A stretch of DNA of 8,873 bases, from the NCBI GenBank assembly GCA_030378125.1, contig JAUCGN010000065.1:1-8873 (forward strand). Reading direction: 5' to 3'. Below are positions 7,062-8,873 of the stretch, piece after piece. A program made the position numbers and the translations under genes. Position 1 is the first letter of the stretch. Each line of letters starts with the position of its first letter. This stretch comes from Thiotrichales bacterium HSG1 (GTDB lineage Bacteria > Pseudomonadota > Gammaproteobacteria > Beggiatoales > Beggiatoaceae). Below the pieces are notes generated by a model. The model was not told the DNA's origin, did not search any database, and was given only the letters and a program-made list of their open reading frames with translations.

Positions 7062-8216
7062 ATGTCTGAAAAGTTACTTTTTACTTCTGAATCTGTTTCT
7101 GAAGGTCATCCAGATAAGGTGGCCGACCAAATTTCTGATGCTATTTTGGATGCTTTATTGACTCAAGATGTTAAATCACGAGTTGCTTGTGAAACTATGA
7201 TTAAAACTGGTATGGTTGTAGTGGCTGGAGAAATTACCACTAATGCTAATCTTGACGTGGAACATGTAGTGCGTGATGTGATAAAACAGATTGGTTATGA
7301 TAGTTCAGATATGGGTTTTGACTGGAAATCATGTGCGGTTTTATCAGCAATTGGTAAGCAATCAGACGATATTGCGATGGGTGTGAATGAAAGTGAATCG
7401 CATGAACAAGGAGCTGGAGATCAGGGTTTGATGTTCGGTTATGCTACTAATGAGACCGATGTGTTGATGCCTGCTCCTATAACTTATTCTCATCGCTTAG
7501 TCAAACGTCAAGCTGAAGTGCGTAAAAATGGTACTTTATCTTGGTTGCGTCCAGATGCTAAAAGTCAAGTAACGTTTAGGTATGAAGGCAGTAAGCCAGT
7601 TGGAGTTGAAGCAATAGTTTTATCCACCCAACACAGCCCAGAGGTAGATAATAATACTATTCGTGAAGCAGTGATGGAAGAAATTATTAAACCAGTCATA
7701 CCAGCTGAATGGTTAAATAATGATGTTCGGGTACATATTAATCCAACTGGTCGTTTTGTAATTGGTGGACCAATGGGTGACTGTGGTTTAACTGGACGAA
7801 AAATAATTGTAGATACTTATGGTGGGATGGCACGACATGGTGGTGGAGCGTTTTCCGGCAAAGACCCTTCCAAAGTAGATCGTTCTGCCGCTTATGCAAC
7901 TCGTTATGTAGCAAAAAATATCGTAGCTGCTGGTTTAGCAGAACGTTGTGAAATTCAAGTATCCTACGCAATTGGAGTAGCAGAACCAACATCAATTCGA
8001 GTCGAAACTTTTGGTACTGGTAAAATTCCAGAAGAACGCTTAACTCAATTAGTACGAGAACATTTTGATTTACGACCACGTGGTTTGGTGGCAATGTTAG
8101 ATTTATTGCGTCCTATCTATGCTGATACAGCTAGTTATGGGCATTTTGGTCGTGAAGAACCTCAATTTACTTGGGAAAATACTGATAAAGCTAGTTTATT
8201 GAAGGATGCTGCGTGA
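7062..8216 (+). CDS. metK: S-adenosylmethionine synthetase (methionine adenosyltransferase)
   Basis: MetK makes S-adenosylmethionine from methionine and ATP, releasing phosphate and diphosphate, in the cytoplasm as a tetramer. SAM feeds methylation and polyamine synthesis. The protein is 384 residues from the ATG at 7062, matching the usual gammaproteobacterial length. Family motifs are all present: GHPDK (15-19) in the ATP/methionine site, GAGDQG (117-122), and the glycine-rich phosphate-binding GGGAFSGKD (260-268). The C-terminal region ([15 protein letters not shown]) is also typical. No frameshift or missing catalytic residue is visible, and codon use is AT-rich like its neighbours. It appears monocistronic: the upstream gene is divergent and the downstream one convergent. 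ahcY or other methyl-cycle genes, which often sit near metK, are not in the window. Confidence 0.98.
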   Translation: MSEKLLFTSESVSEGHPDKVADQISDAILDALLTQDVKSRVACETMIKTGMVVVAGEITTNANLDVEHVVRDVIKQIGYDSSDMGFDWKSCAVLSAIGKQSDDIAMGVNESESHEQGAGDQGLMFGYATNETDVLMPAPITYSHRLVKRQAEVRKNGTLSWLRPDAKSQVTFRYEGSKPVGVEAIVLSTQHSPEVDNNTIREAVMEEIIKPVIPAEWLNNDVRVHINPTGRFVIGGPMGDCGLTGRKIIVDTYGGMARHGGGAFSGKDPSKVDRSAAYATRYVAKNIVAAGLAERCEIQVSYAIGVAEPTSIRVETFGTGKIPEERLTQLVREHFDLRPRGLVAMLDLLRPIYADTASYGHFGREEPQFTWENTDKASLLKDAA

Positions 8217-8285
8217 AGTTGTTCTGATAGCTCTTAAATAAAAAATGGCCTCAAGAAATCATTTTAAAAAATATCTTTATTCAGA

Positions 8286-8343
8286 ATACCGATTGATAAT
8301 GTTAAAAAACTTTGTACAGAGTAAAAAAATTATCTATCGGTAT
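8286..8343. repeat. 58-base nested inverted repeat at convergent gene ends
   Basis: ATACCGATTGATAAT (8286-8300) pairs with ATTATCTATCGGTAT (8329-8343), 14 of 15 positions matching. The 28-base loop contains a near-palindrome, ACTTTGTACAGAGT (8310-8323), flanked by A-runs on both sides. The right arm overlaps the last codons and stop of the hybrid kinase gene on the minus strand (stop at 8334-8336). No T-tract follows the stem on either strand. It may be a bidirectional 3' structure or a small palindromic element. Confidence 0.6.
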
Positions 8344-8873
8344 AACCAAACCCGCATCAAGGACAGTAACTTATCTGGATTAACTGGTTTTGCTAGATAA
8401 TCATTAGCTCCTGCTTCAATACACTTAGTTTTATCATCTTTCATGGCTTTAGCGGTTAAGGCTATGATGGGCAATTTACGATGTTTAGGCTGTTTACGAA
8501 TCTCTTGTATTGCTTCGTAACCATCCATTTCTGGCATCATAATATCCATTAAAACTATTGCAATATCACCATGTTCTTGTAAAAAATCCAAACCTTCCTG
8601 TCCATTAACCCCACATATAGTTTCCATTTCATTGGTTTCTAAAATAGTCGCTAGTGCAAATACGTTGCGTACATCATCATCAACAATAAGAACTTTTTTA
8701 CCTTTCAAGATAGCTTCCTTATCATGTACCGTGTGCAGCATATTACGTTTACTATCTGGTAATTTAGATTCAATTTGATGTAAAAATAAAGTTGCTTCAT
8801 CTAATAAACGTTCTGAGGAACTAACTGATTTAATAGGAATTTCATCTGAACAACGCATCAATAAACTTTCTTC
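8334..8873 (-). CDS. C-terminal receiver of a large hybrid histidine kinase, 5' part outside the window
   Basis: The last 179 residues are visible and the frame is open through the right edge (reading EESLLMRCS), so the TTG/ATG codons near 8856-8861 are internal, not starts. A linker (SERLLDEATLFLHQIESKLP) matches the spacer that precedes the last receiver in known multi-receiver hybrid kinases. The receiver covers about 56-179, with acids D65-D67, phospho-acceptor D110 in LMDIMMPEMDG, T140 in ALTAKAM and K162 in LAKPV, so it looks fully active. It ends MRVWLYR, a usual end for this class. The kinase core and sensor part should lie just beyond base 8873. The 3' end overlaps an inverted repeat and is convergent with metK. 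Its relation to the 4682-6742 hybrid kinase is only by proximity and shared domain type. Confidence 0.9.
   Translation of the reverse strand, partial: EESLLMRCSDEIPIKSVSSSERLLDEATLFLHQIESKLPDSKRNMLHTVHDKEAILKGKKVLIVDDDVRNVFALATILETNEMETICGVNGQEGLDFLQEHGDIAIVLMDIMMPEMDGYEAIQEIRKQPKHRKLPIIALTAKAMKDDKTKCIEAGANDYLAKPVNPDKLLSLMRVWLYR

Noticed and set aside
7738..8094. Open frame on - inside metK
   Set aside because: It is antisense to conserved MetK motifs; its His/Leu/Gln-rich translation is typical of a complement-strand artefact.

Overview
The window is AT-rich bacterial DNA. It most likely comes from a gammaproteobacterium, because the MetK protein is of the 384-residue Escherichia coli type. 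The density of multi-PAS sensors and multi-receiver hybrid kinases recalls large-genome sulfur-oxidising or filamentous lineages such as Thiotrichales/Beggiatoa. That placement is an impression from protein style, not a computed assignment.

Layout: (1) 1-2647, + strand: the 3' part of a very large multi-PAS sensor gene. Its reading frame is open through the left edge, so the gene starts outside the window. It ends on a PAS core with no kinase, GGDEF or other output domain. (2) 2648-2897: a 250-base gap holding a compact cluster of short hairpins (about 2690-2850) that resembles the ends of an IS200/IS605-type element without its genes. (3) 2898-4568, +: a GMC-family FAD oxidoreductase with a three-cysteine motif and an altered catalytic pair, possibly expressed from a leaderless promoter. 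(4) 4569-4681: a convergent gap with a long imperfect stem-loop. (5) 4682-6742, -: a soluble REC-histidine kinase-REC-REC hybrid regulator. (6) 6743-7061: a divergent 319-base promoter region. (7) 7062-8216, +: metK, S-adenosylmethionine synthetase. (8) 8217-8333: a convergent gap whose 58-base inverted repeat runs into the stop codon of the next gene. (9) 8334-8873, -: the C-terminal end of another hybrid kinase, cut by the right edge.

Three of the five genes are phosphorelay or sensory proteins. The 4682-6742 protein begins with a receiver domain, so it could take phosphate or a signal from another kinase. The adjacent truncated hybrid kinase and the multi-PAS protein are possible partners by proximity only. 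metK is a housekeeping gene and the GMC enzyme is metabolic; nothing in the sequence ties either to the signalling genes. I see no complete new defence or mobile system. The most unusual items are the orphan hairpin cluster, the output-less PAS protein ending just before it, the GMC enzyme lacking the usual His/Asn pair, and the inverted repeat covering a stop codon.
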